Of a DNA stretch of 64,000 nucleotides, positions 1-11,722 are shown one piece after another (the stretch's first letter is position 1; every line of letters begins with the position of its first letter). The stretch is from positions 33,672 to 97,671 of the forward strand of contig SUVG01000003.1 of NCBI GenBank assembly GCA_015062115.1. Direction: 5' to 3'. The DNA is from Elusimicrobium sp. (GTDB taxonomy: Bacteria; Elusimicrobiota; Elusimicrobia; Elusimicrobiales; Elusimicrobiaceae). The notes under the pieces were generated by a model that made no database searches, was not told where the DNA came from, and saw nothing but the letters and a program-made list of their open reading frames with translations. The translations under genes and the position numbers were made by a program.

Positions 1-259
1 CAACCAATATATTTCCAGCATTAGGGTCTTTTCTAACGGAGAAAAAATCGACGAGTTCGATACCACCCACCAAGCCAAAAGCATCGATTACGAACATTTG
101 GAAGATTTAGTTTATGCCGAAGGAGCCGACCGAATAGAAGTTAACCTTAGCGGACAATATAACCCGCAAAAACCTTATTCGTTAAAACAATTTTCCTACT
201 CGGTGGTTTATCTCCCCTTTGAAGAAAAAGTTTTTATAGAAAGCCCCTCCAAACCTTAA
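1..259 (+). CDS. C-terminal fragment of an unidentified protein
   Basis: The window opens inside an open frame that reads codons from base 2 to a TAA at 257-259, giving about 85 residues. The peptide is polar with alternating hydrophobic residues (for example QFSYSVVYLPFEEKVFIE) and looks like the end of a beta-rich domain. I do not recognise the family. It is followed at once by a bidirectional hairpin terminator shared with the convergent Sel1 gene, which supports a genuine gene end. The start lies upstream of the window. Confidence 0.6.
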   Translation, partial: NQYISSIRVFSNGEKIDEFDTTHQAKSIDYEHLEDLVYAEGADRIEVNLSGQYNPQKPYSLKQFSYSVVYLPFEEKVFIESPSKP

Positions 260-264
260 AACAA

Positions 265-290
265 AAACCTCTTCTTTTCGGAAGAGGTTT
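265..290. terminator. Bidirectional intrinsic terminator
   Basis: A perfect 10-bp stem (265-274 with 281-290) has a six-base loop. It is flanked by A residues on the left and T residues on the right, so it can end transcripts from both the partial plus-strand gene and the minus-strand Sel1 gene. Confidence 0.8.
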
Positions 291-296
291 TTTACT

Positions 297-1421
297 TTAA
301 TTTTCCAGTAAGGCTTTGGCAGATGCGTTGCCGTTTTGGGCGGCCCTTAAAAGCCATTTCTCGCCGGCTTTTTTATCAACCGGAACACCCAACCCTTTCC
401 AATAAATTTGTCCCAACACATATTGGGCGGCCGTATGTTCCTTTTCTGCCGCATCGCGGAAAAATTTGATTGCCAACTGTACCGAACGGTGAGTTCCCTG
501 CCCTTGCATCAGCATAAAGCCCGTCATGTATTGGGCTTGGGGGTAACCGCCCTCGGCGGCATTGGAAAACCAAGCAAAAGCATCTTCGTATTTCGGGGGA
601 TTTTCTTTATAAGAGCGTTCACCCAAAAGATATTGGGCAAGCGGGCTTTTCTTTTCCGCCGCCGCGCCTAATAATTCCAAGGCTTTGGCTTCGCTCTTTT
701 CCACCCCCCACCCGTTTTGGTATAGTTCGGCCAATTCGCATGCCGCCTCGGCAGATTGGTTTTCTTCCCAAGCGGCCGTAAGCCAAAAAACGGCTTGTTC
801 GTCATCTCGCAAAATGGGAAATCCCGTACGATACGCCCGGCCTGCTTCTAGACGGCTGGCGGCATTTCCTTGCTTGGCCAAAGCCAAAGCATCTAAAAAG
901 TTTTGAATTTGTAAAAAGAGTTCCGGGTTCTCTTTTTCGGTCTGTTGCACAAGAGCCTGTGCTTTTTTATCCCCGTTTTGAGCGGCCAAAAAGCGCCAGT
1001 ATAGCGCTTGCGCAGGGTGGACGGGCAATCCGGCCAGCCCTTGTTCGTAAAAGCGTCCTAATTCGGATTGGGAAGCGGCATAGCCGGCCCGTGCGGAAAG
1101 TTGCAAATAGGTAAGGGCTTCTTCCAAATCTTGCGGAACAAGCACTCCGGTGATGTAAAGTTGGGCTAACAGCCACGAGGCTTCGCTGCTGCCGTCCACG
1201 GCGGCTTTGCGGTACCACTCCGCAGCCTGCGTGCCGTTTTGCGCAGTTCCTTCCCCCGCGGCATACAGTTTGCCCACCGAAAGGGCCGCGTTCATATCTC
1301 CTGCTTGGGCGGCGGCGAGCGTTTTGGCAAACATTTTTTGTTGCGGAGTTTTATAAAAAGCAAAACGATACACTAACCCTGCAATCAATAAACAAACCGC
1401 TAATTTTATTATTGTCTTCAT
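297..1421 (-). CDS. Membrane-anchored or secreted Sel1-repeat protein
   Basis: This is a 374-residue protein. Residues 1-23 form a positively charged, hydrophobic signal anchor or signal peptide. The rest is a series of about eight Sel1-like repeats of roughly 36 residues, recognisable by the pattern A-x-x-x-L-G-x-x-Y-x-x-G-x-G-V-x-x-D followed by A-x-x-W-x-x-x-A-A-x-x-G. Clear copies include YAAGEGTAQN, YQNGWGVEKS and YWKGLGVPVD. Sel1 repeats form alpha-solenoids that act as protein-protein scaffolds, commonly in envelope stress or secretion. The specific partner cannot be read from sequence. It lies downstream of the SPFH gene but is separated from it by a terminator, so it is probably transcribed on its own. 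Confidence 0.85.
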   Translation of the reverse strand: MKTIIKLAVCLLIAGLVYRFAFYKTPQQKMFAKTLAAAQAGDMNAALSVGKLYAAGEGTAQNGTQAAEWYRKAAVDGSSEASWLLAQLYITGVLVPQDLEEALTYLQLSARAGYAASQSELGRFYEQGLAGLPVHPAQALYWRFLAAQNGDKKAQALVQQTEKENPELFLQIQNFLDALALAKQGNAASRLEAGRAYRTGFPILRDDEQAVFWLTAAWEENQSAEAACELAELYQNGWGVEKSEAKALELLGAAAEKKSPLAQYLLGERSYKENPPKYEDAFAWFSNAAEGGYPQAQYMTGFMLMQGQGTHRSVQLAIKFFRDAAEKEHTAAQYVLGQIYWKGLGVPVDKKAGEKWLLRAAQNGNASAKALLEN

Positions 1422-1445
1422 TTATCCTGTTCCCTTGTTTTCAAA

Positions 1446-1473
1446 AAAGGGAGGCTTTTTTCGGCCTCCCTTT
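1446..1473 (-). terminator. Intrinsic terminator after the SPFH gene
   Basis: A perfect 10-bp stem (1446-1455 with 1464-1473) has a loop of eight bases, and on the minus strand it is followed by a run of T. It closes the SPFH transcription unit before the Sel1 gene. Confidence 0.8.
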
Positions 1474-1497
1474 CATTTTTCTTACTTCAAAAAGGCC

Positions 1498-2307
1498 TTA
1501 TTTTACCATCACAAACGGCATTTGTTCGCCACCCATATAGTGGGGCATTTTGCCGTCCCATTTTTCAATGGCTTTTAATTGGGCTTCCACCTGGCGGAGT
1601 TTAATTAAGTTATCGGAAACCACTTCGCGTTGCAAACGCAAAGATTTGGCTTCGGCTTCTGCCTGTAAAATTTTCTGCTCGGCTTCTTTTTTTACTTTTT
1701 CTACCAAATTCGTAGCGCGTTTGGCTTCTTGTTCCGCAATTTGTTTTTCTTCTACCGCTTTTAAGAATTGGGGAGAAAACTCAAAGTTGGTAATGGCAAT
1801 ATCGGAAACGATTACTTCTTTTTCCGCCATTTTGGCTTTTAAGATTTCATCCAGTTCTTTGGCTACTTGCGTGCGGTTGGAAATCAAACTGTCGGCCGAG
1901 TATTTGGCAATAACGGCTTTTGTCCACTCTTCCACCATGGGTTTTAATACGGTGGAGGTGTATTCCGTACCCAAGTTACGGTAGATAGATTCTATCGTGT
2001 CCGGCAATACACGGTGGTTAATAGCCAAGGTAAGCCCTACGGTCTGTAAGTCTTTGGAGAAGGCTTCCGTATTAAAAGAGTCTTTTTTGATGCGGACGGA
2101 GAATTTTTCGATATCATCTACGAGCGGCAATTTGAAATGCAACCCTTCTCCATATGCTCCTACTAATTTACCGAAACGCAATTTTACCGCTACATTTCCG
2201 GCAGAGACCGTAAAATACGAACCTAACGCACAAATAGCCAATAAAAAAATAATTACCGGCAAAATCAATTTTTGGGGCTGAAAAGACCCGGGAGTAATTT
2301 GTCTCAT
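1498..2307 (-). CDS. SPFH/Band 7 (prohibitin-like) membrane protein
   Basis: The 269-residue product has a short cytoplasmic N-terminus, one transmembrane helix at about residues 14-33, then an SPFH/Band 7 domain (GNVAVKLRFGKLVGAYGEGLHFKLPLVD) and a long Ala/Glu/Lys-rich coiled coil at about 175-240. This is the prohibitin/HflK-C architecture: proteins that form membrane cages and often control membrane proteases or protein turnover. I place the start at 2307 because AGGAGA sits at correct distance in front of that ATG; an upstream in-frame extension has no ribosome-binding site. The gene follows the atpC terminator. Its position next to the ATP synthase operon may be coincidental. Confidence 0.85.
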   Translation of the reverse strand: MRQITPGSFQPQKLILPVIIFLLAICALGSYFTVSAGNVAVKLRFGKLVGAYGEGLHFKLPLVDDIEKFSVRIKKDSFNTEAFSKDLQTVGLTLAINHRVLPDTIESIYRNLGTEYTSTVLKPMVEEWTKAVIAKYSADSLISNRTQVAKELDEILKAKMAEKEVIVSDIAITNFEFSPQFLKAVEEKQIAEQEAKRATNLVEKVKKEAEQKILQAEAEAKSLRLQREVVSDNLIKLRQVEAQLKAIEKWDGKMPHYMGGEQMPFVMVK

Positions 2308-2357
2308 GTTTTCTCCTTTTGTTTTTCTCATAGGGAATCTTTTTAACTGTTTCAAAA

Positions 2358-2382
2358 TTCCCGGAGATTTTCTCTCCGGGAA
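2358..2382 (-). terminator. Terminator of the ATP synthase operon
   Basis: A perfect 10-bp GC-rich stem (2358-2367 with 2373-2382) and five-base loop lie directly after the atpC stop codon. On the minus strand the stem is followed by TTTTG. Confidence 0.8.
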
Positions 2383-2388
2383 CAAAAA

Positions 2389-2802
2389 CTACATATGACG
2401 CCGTTTTACTTTCATGCGCGCAATAGATTGCTTAATTTCTATTTCCGCGAGTTCAAAGTCGATATCGGCATCTTTATTGGAAAGGGACGCTTTCGCCGCT
2501 TTTATTTTTTGTTGTTCGGCTTCTTCGTCGATTTCTCCCGCGAGTGCAGCACTTTCCGCAAATACATTTACCACATCGTTGAGCACTTCCACAAACCCTC
2601 CGAGCGCGGCAAATTCTTCTTCCTTCCCGTCCTTTTTGTAACGCAAGGAGCCCATGCCCAGTTGCACAATCGTTTGAATGTGCCCGGGCAGGATACCCAT
2701 TTCCCCTAAAGCGGCAGGCAAAATAACCATGTCCACTTCCAAATCGGAAATAAGTTGTTTCTCCGGCGTAATCAAATTCAGGGTCAGTTTTTTCTGTGCC
2801 AT
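2389..2802 (-). CDS. atpC: ATP synthase F1 epsilon subunit
   Basis: This 137-residue subunit has an N-terminal beta-barrel domain (LNLITPEKQLISDLEVDMVILPAALGE is the family opening; GILPGHIQTIVQL is the conserved HxP-like core) and a C-terminal pair of helices rich in Ala/Glu/Lys, typical of the inhibitory helical hairpin. It forms the lower part of the central stalk and regulates ATP hydrolysis. It is the last gene of the operon, four bases downstream of atpD, and is followed by a strong terminator. Length is normal for the family. Confidence 0.95.
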   Translation of the reverse strand: MAQKKLTLNLITPEKQLISDLEVDMVILPAALGEMGILPGHIQTIVQLGMGSLRYKKDGKEEEFAALGGFVEVLNDVVNVFAESAALAGEIDEEAEQQKIKAAKASLSNKDADIDFELAEIEIKQSIARMKVKRRHM

Positions 2803-2805
2803 AGA

Positions 2806-4236
<1,431 letters not shown>

Positions 4237-5142
4237 TTAACTGTTTAGAGCCTCGGCCCCGTTCACAATATCTAAAATTTCGTTTGTAATACCGGCCTGA
4301 CGAACTTTATTAAGTTTTAAGCCCAGGGCATTGATCAGTTCCCCCGCGTTTTTGCTGGCTGCGTCCATGGCATTCATGGTAGCCGCCAAGTTAGCGGCTT
4401 GCGATTCCAACAAAATGCGATACATATTGGCTTTTACCAAACGGGGAACCAACATACCAAAAATTTCCTGCAGTCCCGGTTCAAAGATAAAATCTCCCGC
4501 TTCCTTTTTAACGGAAGAATCGTTGAGCCCGAACGGCAACATTGCTTGTTCCACAAGGCTTTGGCTGGCAAGCGATTTGAAGTTGTTATAAATCAACTGT
4601 ACCGAGCCCAAATTTTCCTGATAATACGCCTTTAAGACGGCTTCGCCCAAAAGTTCGGCATGAGCATAAGACACTTTGGGAAAAATGCCCACGCTTTCGT
4701 ACACAACTTTCAAATTCGGCATTTTAAGGCGGGCAAAAAAGTCGCGCCCTTTTTTCCCGATAGCGAACACGAAGATTTGTTTGCCTTGTTGCTCTTTAAT
4801 AAATTGCAACGCCGCACGCAACACTACCGCGTTGAAGGAACCTGTCATGCCTTTGTCCCCGGTAATTACCAATAAACCTACTTTGTTTTGATCCCCGGTT
4901 TTGTTGACAAAGAAACGGCTGGCCCAACTTTCGCTACCGTCTTCCGGTTGAGGCAAAGCAAGAACATCTTGTTTCAAATCGTCCACCATTTCCAACATTT
5001 TATTGGCGAACGGACGGGCGGCCGTCATCAAATCTTGCGCTTTGCGTATGCGGGCGTTTGAAATCATTTTCATCGTCTGCATAATCTGCTGCGTAGATTT
5101 GATGGCTTTTATATTTTGCCGTATGTCCCTAAGTGATTCCAT
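4237..5142 (-). CDS. atpG: ATP synthase F1 gamma subunit
   Basis: The 301-residue product starts with the family signature SLRDIRQNIKAIKSTQQI and the MKMISNARIRKAQ motif, forming the long N-terminal rotor helix. It ends with the matching C-terminal helix (AATMNAMDAASKNAGELI, then LNKVRQAGITNEI). Together these form the coiled-coil shaft turning inside alpha3beta3; the central GLLVITGDKGMTGSFNAVV segment is the Rossmann-like domain. It lies 12 bases upstream of atpD. Unusually, the gene upstream of it is not atpA but a sugar-nucleotide epimerase. Confidence 0.96.
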   Translation of the reverse strand: MESLRDIRQNIKAIKSTQQIMQTMKMISNARIRKAQDLMTAARPFANKMLEMVDDLKQDVLALPQPEDGSESWASRFFVNKTGDQNKVGLLVITGDKGMTGSFNAVVLRAALQFIKEQQGKQIFVFAIGKKGRDFFARLKMPNLKVVYESVGIFPKVSYAHAELLGEAVLKAYYQENLGSVQLIYNNFKSLASQSLVEQAMLPFGLNDSSVKKEAGDFIFEPGLQEIFGMLVPRLVKANMYRILLESQAANLAATMNAMDAASKNAGELINALGLKLNKVRQAGITNEILDIVNGAEALNS

Positions 5143-5151
5143 GAGAAGTTC

Positions 5152-6087
5152 CTATTTATTGCGCCCTTCCAAAATAGCCACATAATCGGCAATACCGGCT
5201 TCCAAGGAATAGTCCGGCTCATAGCCCAATTTTTCTTTGGCAAGGGTCATATCCGCTTGGGTTTTTAATTGGAAGAACGGATACGGGTTGTCAATGTATT
5301 CCGGTTCCAAGTTGGTGCCCAATTCTTTGTTTAAGCAATTGATAATGGTGTTGTAGTCGCGAGCAATACCGGTAGCGGCATTGTAAACACCCGTTTCTTT
5401 ACCGTTATTCAAGGCGCACAAGTTGATTTTGACGATATCTTTTACATACACAAAATCGCGTTGTTGTTCCCCGTACTTAAATACACGCGGGCGTTTGCCT
5501 TCTTTCATTTGTTTGTAAAGTTGATACACCATGCTGGCCATTTTGCCTTTGTAATACTCACCCGGCCCATAGACATTGAAATAACGCAAACCGATAATGG
5601 TCATATCGTTATTATCTTCGGTAAATTGGCGGGCCACATTATCCATGATGGCTTTGGAAAAACCATACACATTTTCGGGGTGGGTCGGCTGCGTTTCCAC
5701 GTTCGGGGCCGGAGCATTACCGTAAGTGGCGGCGGAAGAAGCATAAATTACTTTTTTAATATCGTTTTCCGCAGCAAAAGCCAACAGATTTTTGAAGGCT
5801 TCCACATTTTGTTCCATCATGGCTTTTTGATCCATAACGGTGGTATCGGTAATGGCGGCTTCGTGGAAGATAGCATCAAAGTACATATCGTGCGGCACGC
5901 ATTCAAACAAATCGGCCGTAATAACATCACCTTTGAAACCGATTAAGTTTTTGAAGTTCCCGTTTTTGGAGAAATCGTCCAACACGGTTACTTCATGCCC
6001 TTGGGCTTCCAAGGTTTTAGCAATGTTGCTACCGATAAAACCGGCTCCGCCGGTAACCAAGTATTTCTTTTTGGCTTTGTTTTCCAT
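5152..6087 (-). CDS. hldD: ADP-L-glycero-D-manno-heptose 6-epimerase, inside the ATP synthase operon
   Basis: This 311-residue short-chain dehydrogenase/reductase opens with the NAD(P)-binding motif TGGAGFIGSN and has the SSAATYG and YGFSK (Tyr-x3-Lys) catalytic elements. The segment YYKGKMASMVYQLYKQMKEG followed by RDFVYVKDI is what points to HldD/RfaD rather than to a UDP-glucose epimerase. HldD converts ADP-D-glycero- to ADP-L-glycero-D-manno-heptose for the LPS inner core. It sits nine bases upstream of atpG and nine bases downstream of atpA, in the same direction and with no terminator on either side, so it should be co-transcribed with the ATP synthase. Assignment within the SDR superfamily is confident but not certain. 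Confidence 0.87.
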   Translation of the reverse strand: MENKAKKKYLVTGGAGFIGSNIAKTLEAQGHEVTVLDDFSKNGNFKNLIGFKGDVITADLFECVPHDMYFDAIFHEAAITDTTVMDQKAMMEQNVEAFKNLLAFAAENDIKKVIYASSAATYGNAPAPNVETQPTHPENVYGFSKAIMDNVARQFTEDNNDMTIIGLRYFNVYGPGEYYKGKMASMVYQLYKQMKEGKRPRVFKYGEQQRDFVYVKDIVKINLCALNNGKETGVYNAATGIARDYNTIINCLNKELGTNLEPEYIDNPYPFFQLKTQADMTLAKEKLGYEPDYSLEAGIADYVAILEGRNK

Positions 6088-6096
6088 GAAATTCTC

Positions 6097-8164
<2,068 letters not shown>

Positions 8165-8167
8165 GGA

Positions 8168-8662
8168 TTATTTGGCTCTCACTTCTTCCAATACGCGATC
8201 CACCGCTTGGCGGGTGGCGTCTTCGCTCATCTGCTGTTGCAATACTTTTTCGGCAGCGAGCATGGCGGTACGGACAATTTCTCCGCGAACATCTGCCAAG
8301 GCTTGGTTTTTTTCCGCTTCAATTTGTGCTTTAGCCTGTTCTACCAAGCGTTCGGCATTGGCTTTGGCTTCCGCCAACAGTTGATCCCGTTGGGTTTCGC
8401 CCGTTTTTACCGCTTCCGCAATTTTTTTTGCGGCGGCATCGGTAATTTCTGCCAATTTCGCGTCTAATTCCCGTTTAAGATTTTCGGCCGATTCGCGGGC
8501 TTCCTGCGCTTGTTTTTTGTCGTCGGCAATTTGTTGTTCGCGTTTTTCCAGCATACCGATAATGCTGCCCCACGCAAACTTTTTAAGCAAATATACCAGC
8601 AACAAAAAGTTACAAACGGTAAGGATAAAAACCCCGTAATCGGGTTTTAACAAATCTTCCAT
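8168..8662 (-). CDS. atpF: ATP synthase Fo b subunit
   Basis: The 164-residue product has one N-terminal membrane helix (about 10-30, VFILTVCNFLLLVYLLKKFA) followed by a long, highly charged Ala/Glu/Lys/Gln-rich helix that forms the dimeric peripheral stalk. Length and position between atpE and atpH are standard. Only one b-type gene is present, so the stalk should be a homodimer rather than a b/b-prime pair. Confidence 0.94.
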   Translation of the reverse strand: MEDLLKPDYGVFILTVCNFLLLVYLLKKFAWGSIIGMLEKREQQIADDKKQAQEARESAENLKRELDAKLAEITDAAAKKIAEAVKTGETQRDQLLAEAKANAERLVEQAKAQIEAEKNQALADVRGEIVRTAMLAAEKVLQQQMSEDATRQAVDRVLEEVRAK

Positions 8663-8681
8663 AGATTTCGCCTATCTAAAA

Positions 8682-8909
8682 TTACATTACCAAGTTGAGC
8701 AAGCAGATAACCAAACCCAACATAGCGGCACCTTCCAACAAGGCAGCGATAATAATCATCGTGGTGCGCAAGTCAGAACCGGCTTCGGGTTGGCGGGCAG
8801 TACCTTCCAAGGCAGCCGTACCGATTTTACCTAAACCGAGAGCGGCACCGATTACGGTAAGTCCGGCACCGATACCGGCGGCGATATATTTAAGTGCTAC
8901 GAGTTCCAT
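8682..8909 (-). CDS. atpE: ATP synthase Fo c subunit (proton-type binding site)
   Basis: This 75-residue hairpin of two membrane helices has the conserved polar loop ARQPE. The ion-binding carboxylate is Glu59 in helix 2 (ALLEGAAMLGL). Ligands typical of sodium-coupled c-rings are absent: the residue after Glu59 is Gly rather than Ser, and Leu26 stands where sodium enzymes have Gln in helix 1. By established c-ring rules this predicts proton coupling. The ORF has a good AGGAG-type ribosome-binding site and lies between atpB and atpF. Confidence 0.95.
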   Translation of the reverse strand: MELVALKYIAAGIGAGLTVIGAALGLGKIGTAALEGTARQPEAGSDLRTTMIIIAALLEGAAMLGLVICLLNLVM

Positions 8910-8956
8910 AGTTATTTCTCCTTTTGGGCAAAAGCCCGATTGATAGATTTTTCAAA

Positions 8957-9718
8957 TTAGTGCGTATGTATGACCGATCCGGCAAAGATGGCCGTTAAAA
9001 GCGTAAATACATACGCCTGTAAAAACGCCACCAAAAGTTCCAAACAAGTCATAAAAATTTCCAGCCCCATGGCAGGGAACAACGCCCCCACCCCGGCGGC
9101 AATATGCATTTTCCCAACAATAAAAATAATCAAAAGCAAGCACAACAGTACCATGTGCCCCGAGAGCATATTGGCAAACAAACGAATTGCCAATACGCAA
9201 ACTTTAATGACGGTACTGATAACTTCCAACGGGAAGATAAGCGGAACAAGCCATGCCGGCGTACCGGAAGGAACAAACCCTTTCAAAAAGCCGATAAAAC
9301 CGTGATATTTTAGACCGCTGTACAAAATAAGTCCGCCGGAACAAACAGCCAACGCGGCGGTAACGGAAATGTTGGAAGTAGCCGTGCGCATATTGGGAAT
9401 CATACCCGCTAAGTTAACGCACAAGATGAACATAAAAAGCGTACAAAAATACGGAAGCATACCGCGCCCTTCCTGCCCCATATTGGGAAGAACAAGCCCG
9501 TCGCGAATAAAAGAAACATATTCTTCCATAAGCGTGGTAAGCAAGCGCCCGGCCCGGCTTTTATGCGGGCGCGAAACCCAATAAAGCCCTAATACTAACA
9601 AAACACTTACGGCCATAATGGTAACGGAATGTGTGGTAATGGGGAGGCGGAACCCGCCGAGCACAATGCCCCAATCGTGGTCTAAAATATGGTGAGAAAT
9701 AATTTCAGCGATATCCAT
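8957..9718 (-). CDS. atpB: ATP synthase Fo a subunit
   Basis: This 253-residue multi-pass membrane protein carries the essential stator arginine at Arg179 in the helix AIRLFANMLSGH, plus the family segment FPLEVISTVIK just before it. It provides the two half-channels for ions at the c-ring interface. The start codon overlaps the end of the atpI-like gene by 14 bases, suggesting translational coupling. Confidence 0.95.
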   Translation of the reverse strand: MDIAEIISHHILDHDWGIVLGGFRLPITTHSVTIMAVSVLLVLGLYWVSRPHKSRAGRLLTTLMEEYVSFIRDGLVLPNMGQEGRGMLPYFCTLFMFILCVNLAGMIPNMRTATSNISVTAALAVCSGGLILYSGLKYHGFIGFLKGFVPSGTPAWLVPLIFPLEVISTVIKVCVLAIRLFANMLSGHMVLLCLLLIIFIVGKMHIAAGVGALFPAMGLEIFMTCLELLVAFLQAYVFTLLTAIFAGSVIHTH

Positions 9719-9962
9719 CTTTGCTTTCTGCCTTTTTTGTATTTACGCGCGCGGTTTGCATTTCTTTGGCGGCACGCAAAATAATATAAAATCCAAGTAC
9801 AAACCCGACACATACCCCCGCTAATAAAAACCACGGCGAAGTTCCGCATTTTTTATCGAGCCAAAAACCGAACCAGGCTCCTAAAATTTCACTCACGGCA
9901 AATTCGGCACCTAAGGTAGTAATGGTTACATGATCCTGCTTAGAAATAGGCCCCAATGCCAT
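9705..9962 (-). CDS. atpI: AtpI/AtpZ-family ATP synthase assembly protein
   Basis: The 85-residue product has two predicted membrane helices (about 20-36 and 44-65) separated by WLDKKCGTSPWFLL, a motif of the AtpZ/AtpI family. Family members help c-ring assembly or form a small cation channel with AtpZ/I. It is the first gene of the ATP synthase operon and overlaps atpB. On the minus strand a perfect -10 hexamer (TATAAT, plus-strand 10007-10012) lies about 45 bases upstream of the start codon, but its -35 region is weak. GGAG precedes the ATG. Confidence 0.82.
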   Translation of the reverse strand: MALGPISKQDHVTITTLGAEFAVSEILGAWFGFWLDKKCGTSPWFLLAGVCVGFVLGFYIILRAAKEMQTARVNTKKAESKDGYR

Positions 9963-10050
9963 GGCGTTCTCCGGGTATAAATACCGAGTGAAAAGTATAT
10001 GCTAATATTATAAAAAATTTTACTCTTAAAAACTACTCTCTTTATTGTAT

Positions 10051-10082
10051 AAAAAACCCCACCGTAAAGGCAGGGTTTTTTC
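10051..10082 (-). terminator. Intrinsic terminator after the GH13 gene
   Basis: An A/C-rich left arm pairs with a G/T-rich right arm (AAAACCC with GGGTTTT, then a two-base mismatch and CC/GG), just upstream of the ATP synthase operon promoter region. The poly-T on the plus side and poly-A on the minus side permit use in either direction; the minus-strand GH13 gene ends next to it. Confidence 0.7.
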
Positions 10083-10098
10083 TGTTTTTGAATCTTAC

Positions 10099-11553
10099 TT
10101 AAATGCCGAAAGTGAATATTTTACTTTCGTACGGTTTTAGTACGATTTCGTATCCTTCCGCTTGCATTTGGGGAGAAATCGTTATCCTTTCCCCTGAAAA
10201 TTCTTCTACCAAGCCTTCTTGCTGTTGCATGCCTTTTACGGACAGCCGCCCTTTGGCAGAATGTTCGCTGTAGTTAATAACAATCAATTTACCCGTATTC
10301 ATCTGTTTCCACTGCCAGGATAAAATACTGCGGAAGGAATCGTCCCCGGAGGGGGAAACCTCTTTCAAACTCCATTGTCCTCCGTGGAAAGCCGGAGCGG
10401 ACGCCATTTTCAACAAGCGGTGATAGTGAGAGCGCACTTCTTCGTTTGTTTCAAAAGAATCGCACACATATTGAATCGGCATACGGGCCGGGCGGCCTAA
10501 AATTTGGAACAAGTGGAACAAGCGCGCCCCGGGCAAAGTGGAGATAATCGTGCTGGCCGCGAGCGATTTTTCCTTCCCGAAAGCTTTTAAAGATTCTTCT
10601 TCATCGTGGTTGGAAGTAAAGCGGATAGAGCGTTTTTGATATAAATGCTCCGCTCCCAAGTGGGCTCTGATGCTTTCCGGATTGGAAAAGCGCAGACGGT
10701 CGTAGAGCACTTTATCGTAGGTATAGTCAAAACCCATTTCCTGGATATCCCACTCTAAACCCCAATACACTTCGGCAATAAATACAAATTCGTGGTAGTT
10801 TTCGCGTACCGCCGCCAAAGCACGGCTCCAAAATTCTTCCTTCGGCAGTTCCCCCCCTACAAATTCCCACCAGGTATCGCGGTGAACTTTGTTGAGGGAA
10901 AGCATGGCCATATCGCAACGAACGCCATCGCACATTTGCGCCACTTTTAATAAATTGTTGATGACAAATTCCCGCGTTTCGGGATTAAAATAATTCAGTT
11001 GTGCCGTATCCGTCCAAGGGGCAAAATACGGGTCGCGCCCATGGGCAATATACACACCGTTGGAATTTTTGAAAAACCAATCTTTGTGCGTATGAGGTTC
11101 TTGGGTGCCTGTATTGATAAAATACTCCGGATGTTCGCTAACGGCAGGGCAGTCTATCGCCAAGTGATTGCCCACAAAATCCAAGAACAGGGAAATGCCT
11201 TTTTGGTGCATTCTTTCACGCAGGGTTTGCAAAGCACTGTTTCCGCCTAAAGATTCATCTACTTCATACTCGTAAACGGCATAGGGGGAGGCGGTAATAT
11301 CTTCGGGGACAAAATCGGGTTTAATGGTACGGACTTGATCCTGAATATCTTTACAATCACGCGCAATTTGTTCTGCGGCGGGGCTTTTTTTCCAAACGCC
11401 CATTAACCAAATGGCATCGAAACCTGTTTCTTTGGTTGTATTCAAAAATTCTTCCGGAATATCGGCCAGCGTAAAAGAGCGGCCGTATTGCGCGTTTAGC
11501 CGTTGAAGCCAAGAACGCGTATTGATTTCTAAGATATGTGGATTTGTTCTCAT
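10099..11553 (-). CDS. GH13 alpha-amylase-family glycosidase, intracellular
   Basis: The 484-residue (beta/alpha)8-barrel enzyme has all four GH13 regions: region I DFVGNH (Asp125, His130), region II GVRCDMAML with nucleophile Asp214, region III FIAEVYW with acid/base Glu261, and region IV TSNHDEEE with transition-state-stabilising Asp317. A C-terminal beta domain follows. There is no signal peptide, so it probably acts on imported or stored alpha-glucan. Exact specificity (alpha-1,4 hydrolysis or glucan transfer) cannot be settled here. It is a single-gene unit between the gyrA terminator and the ATP synthase operon. A short ATG with AAT-rich upstream sequence is used as start. Confidence 0.88.
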   Translation of the reverse strand: MRTNPHILEINTRSWLQRLNAQYGRSFTLADIPEEFLNTTKETGFDAIWLMGVWKKSPAAEQIARDCKDIQDQVRTIKPDFVPEDITASPYAVYEYEVDESLGGNSALQTLRERMHQKGISLFLDFVGNHLAIDCPAVSEHPEYFINTGTQEPHTHKDWFFKNSNGVYIAHGRDPYFAPWTDTAQLNYFNPETREFVINNLLKVAQMCDGVRCDMAMLSLNKVHRDTWWEFVGGELPKEEFWSRALAAVRENYHEFVFIAEVYWGLEWDIQEMGFDYTYDKVLYDRLRFSNPESIRAHLGAEHLYQKRSIRFTSNHDEEESLKAFGKEKSLAASTIISTLPGARLFHLFQILGRPARMPIQYVCDSFETNEEVRSHYHRLLKMASAPAFHGGQWSLKEVSPSGDDSFRSILSWQWKQMNTGKLIVINYSEHSAKGRLSVKGMQQQEGLVEEFSGERITISPQMQAEGYEIVLKPYESKIFTFGI

Positions 11554-11670
11554 GGCGATACTCCCCCCTATAATTCTTATAGCACTTTACAACCAACTTG
11601 TAAACTTTTTTCACTTTACACAGAAAAAAGCCTCTTTGGAAGAGAAAAAAAGGGTTATTTCAGCGCAAAA

Positions 11671-11706
11671 AAATCCCCGCCCGGGAAACCCGAACGGGGA
11701 AATTTT
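11671..11706 (-). terminator. Terminator after gyrA
   Basis: A two-tier hairpin has outer stem TCCCCG/CGGGGA (11674-11679 with 11695-11700) and inner stem CGGG/CCCG around an AAA loop. On the minus strand it is followed by seven T residues. Confidence 0.8.
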
Positions 11707-11722
11707 CTCTCAAAACGAGCCG

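Noticed and set aside
2308..2385. N-terminal extension of the SPFH protein
   Set aside because: It would run into the atp operon terminator and lacks a ribosome-binding site, while the ATG at 2307 has AGGAGA.
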